Source: Ensifer sp. BR816
GTDB lineage: Bacteria > Pseudomonadota > Alphaproteobacteria > Rhizobiales > Rhizobiaceae
Reading direction: 5' to 3'
Assembly: GCF_000378985.1 (NCBI RefSeq)
Contig: NZ_KB905370.1
Span: 5,873,520 to 5,937,519, forward strand
DNA: 64,000 bases
A model generated the notes under the pieces. That model was not told the DNA's origin, did not search any database, and worked only from the letters and a program-made list of their open reading frames with translations. The translations under genes and the position numbers were made by a program. Positions 63,844-64,000 of this stretch are shown piece by piece; the stretch's first letter is position 1, and the number at the start of each line of letters is the position of its first letter.

Positions 63844-64000
63844 ATGGAAGACAGGACAAGAAACAGGCCAGCGGCAGCGCCGCCAACAGAGGGCGGCAGG
63901 CCGACATTGAAGACGATTGCCTTCATGACTGGACTCGGCATCACCACCGTTTCCCGCGCGCTGAAGGACGCGCCCGATATCGGCGCCGAGACCAAGGAGC
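63844..64000 (+). CDS. LacI-family transcriptional regulator (partial, N-terminus only)
   Basis: From the ATG at 63844 the frame is open to the window end, giving 52 residues. After a Pro/Arg-rich extension it reads TLKTIAFMTGLGITTVSRAL followed by KDAPDIGAETKE, the classic LacI DNA-binding helix-turn-helix. A GTG nine bases upstream (63835) is an alternative start. It is divergent from the sugar-binding-protein gene, so it probably represses the mannoside-type operon and itself. Confidence 0.8.
   Translation, partial: MEDRTRNRPAAAPPTEGGRPTLKTIAFMTGLGITTVSRALKDAPDIGAETKE

Overview
This 64 kb window is a GC-rich chromosomal segment of an alphaproteobacterium, most likely Sinorhizobium (Ensifer). 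The evidence is the gene complement (cobalamin cobT/cobS, PleC/PdhS-like kinase, many ABC and TRAP uptake systems, Usg and DUF982 proteins), the dense coding, and several copies of palindromic intergenic mosaic elements typical of Rhizobiaceae (around 11.8, 15.3, 16.2, 17.25, 46.77 and 51.3 kb). I see no tRNA, rRNA, insertion sequence, prophage or CRISPR array. The species assignment is inference.

Layout. 0-1.5 kb: an OmpA-type repeat protein cut by the window edge. 1.9-4.4 kb: polar amino-acid ABC uptake genes without an ATPase. 4.6-13.9 kb: housekeeping and unknown genes (Usg, DUF2270, methyltransferase, MgtC/DUF4010, dehydrogenase, AlkD-like protein, Lrp regulator, uracil-DNA glycosylase, nuclease, histidine kinase, DgkA). 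14.1-16.1 kb: divergent cobT and cobS, then DUF1289 and aspartic protease genes. 17.3-22.1 kb: a ribose-type sugar ABC operon with a divergent LacI repressor and clustered operator palindromes. 22.1-23.8 kb: an ABC-2 exporter. 24.0-26.3 kb: a BigR / sulfur dioxygenase-like / TauE sulfide-response locus. 26.4 kb: a possible small RNA. 26.6-30.6 kb: an M15-like extensin lipoprotein, a three-domain Kazal-like lipoprotein and a Cache chemoreceptor.

31-42 kb: thioesterase, an enlarged uvrB carrying repeat-derived sequence, a glycine-rich secreted protein with a frameshift, a J-domain protein, a cold-shock gene with a long leader, dusA, small unknown genes, an FAA hydrolase and a gamma carbonic anhydrase. 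41.9-45.8 kb: a zinc locus in which a membrane-anchored phytochelatin-synthase-like protein converges on znuC-znuB-zur, opposite znuA, with two Zur-box-like palindromes between znuC and znuA. 46.0-53.0 kb: a RibD-like reductase, a GH43 xylosidase and a TakP-like TRAP transporter whose binding-protein gene faces the permease genes.

53.3-64 kb: a probable eight-gene catabolic operon on the minus strand (sugar-binding protein, two permeases, ATPase, GH2 beta-mannosidase, sugar isomerase, Gfo/Idh oxidoreductase, aldo/keto reductase), headed by a divergent LacI-family gene that runs off the window. It probably imports and breaks down beta-mannosides. The least described items are the zinc/phytochelatin-synthase arrangement, the Kazal lipoprotein, the frameshifted glycine-rich gene, the uvrB extension and the candidate RNAs at 26.4 and 36.8 kb.
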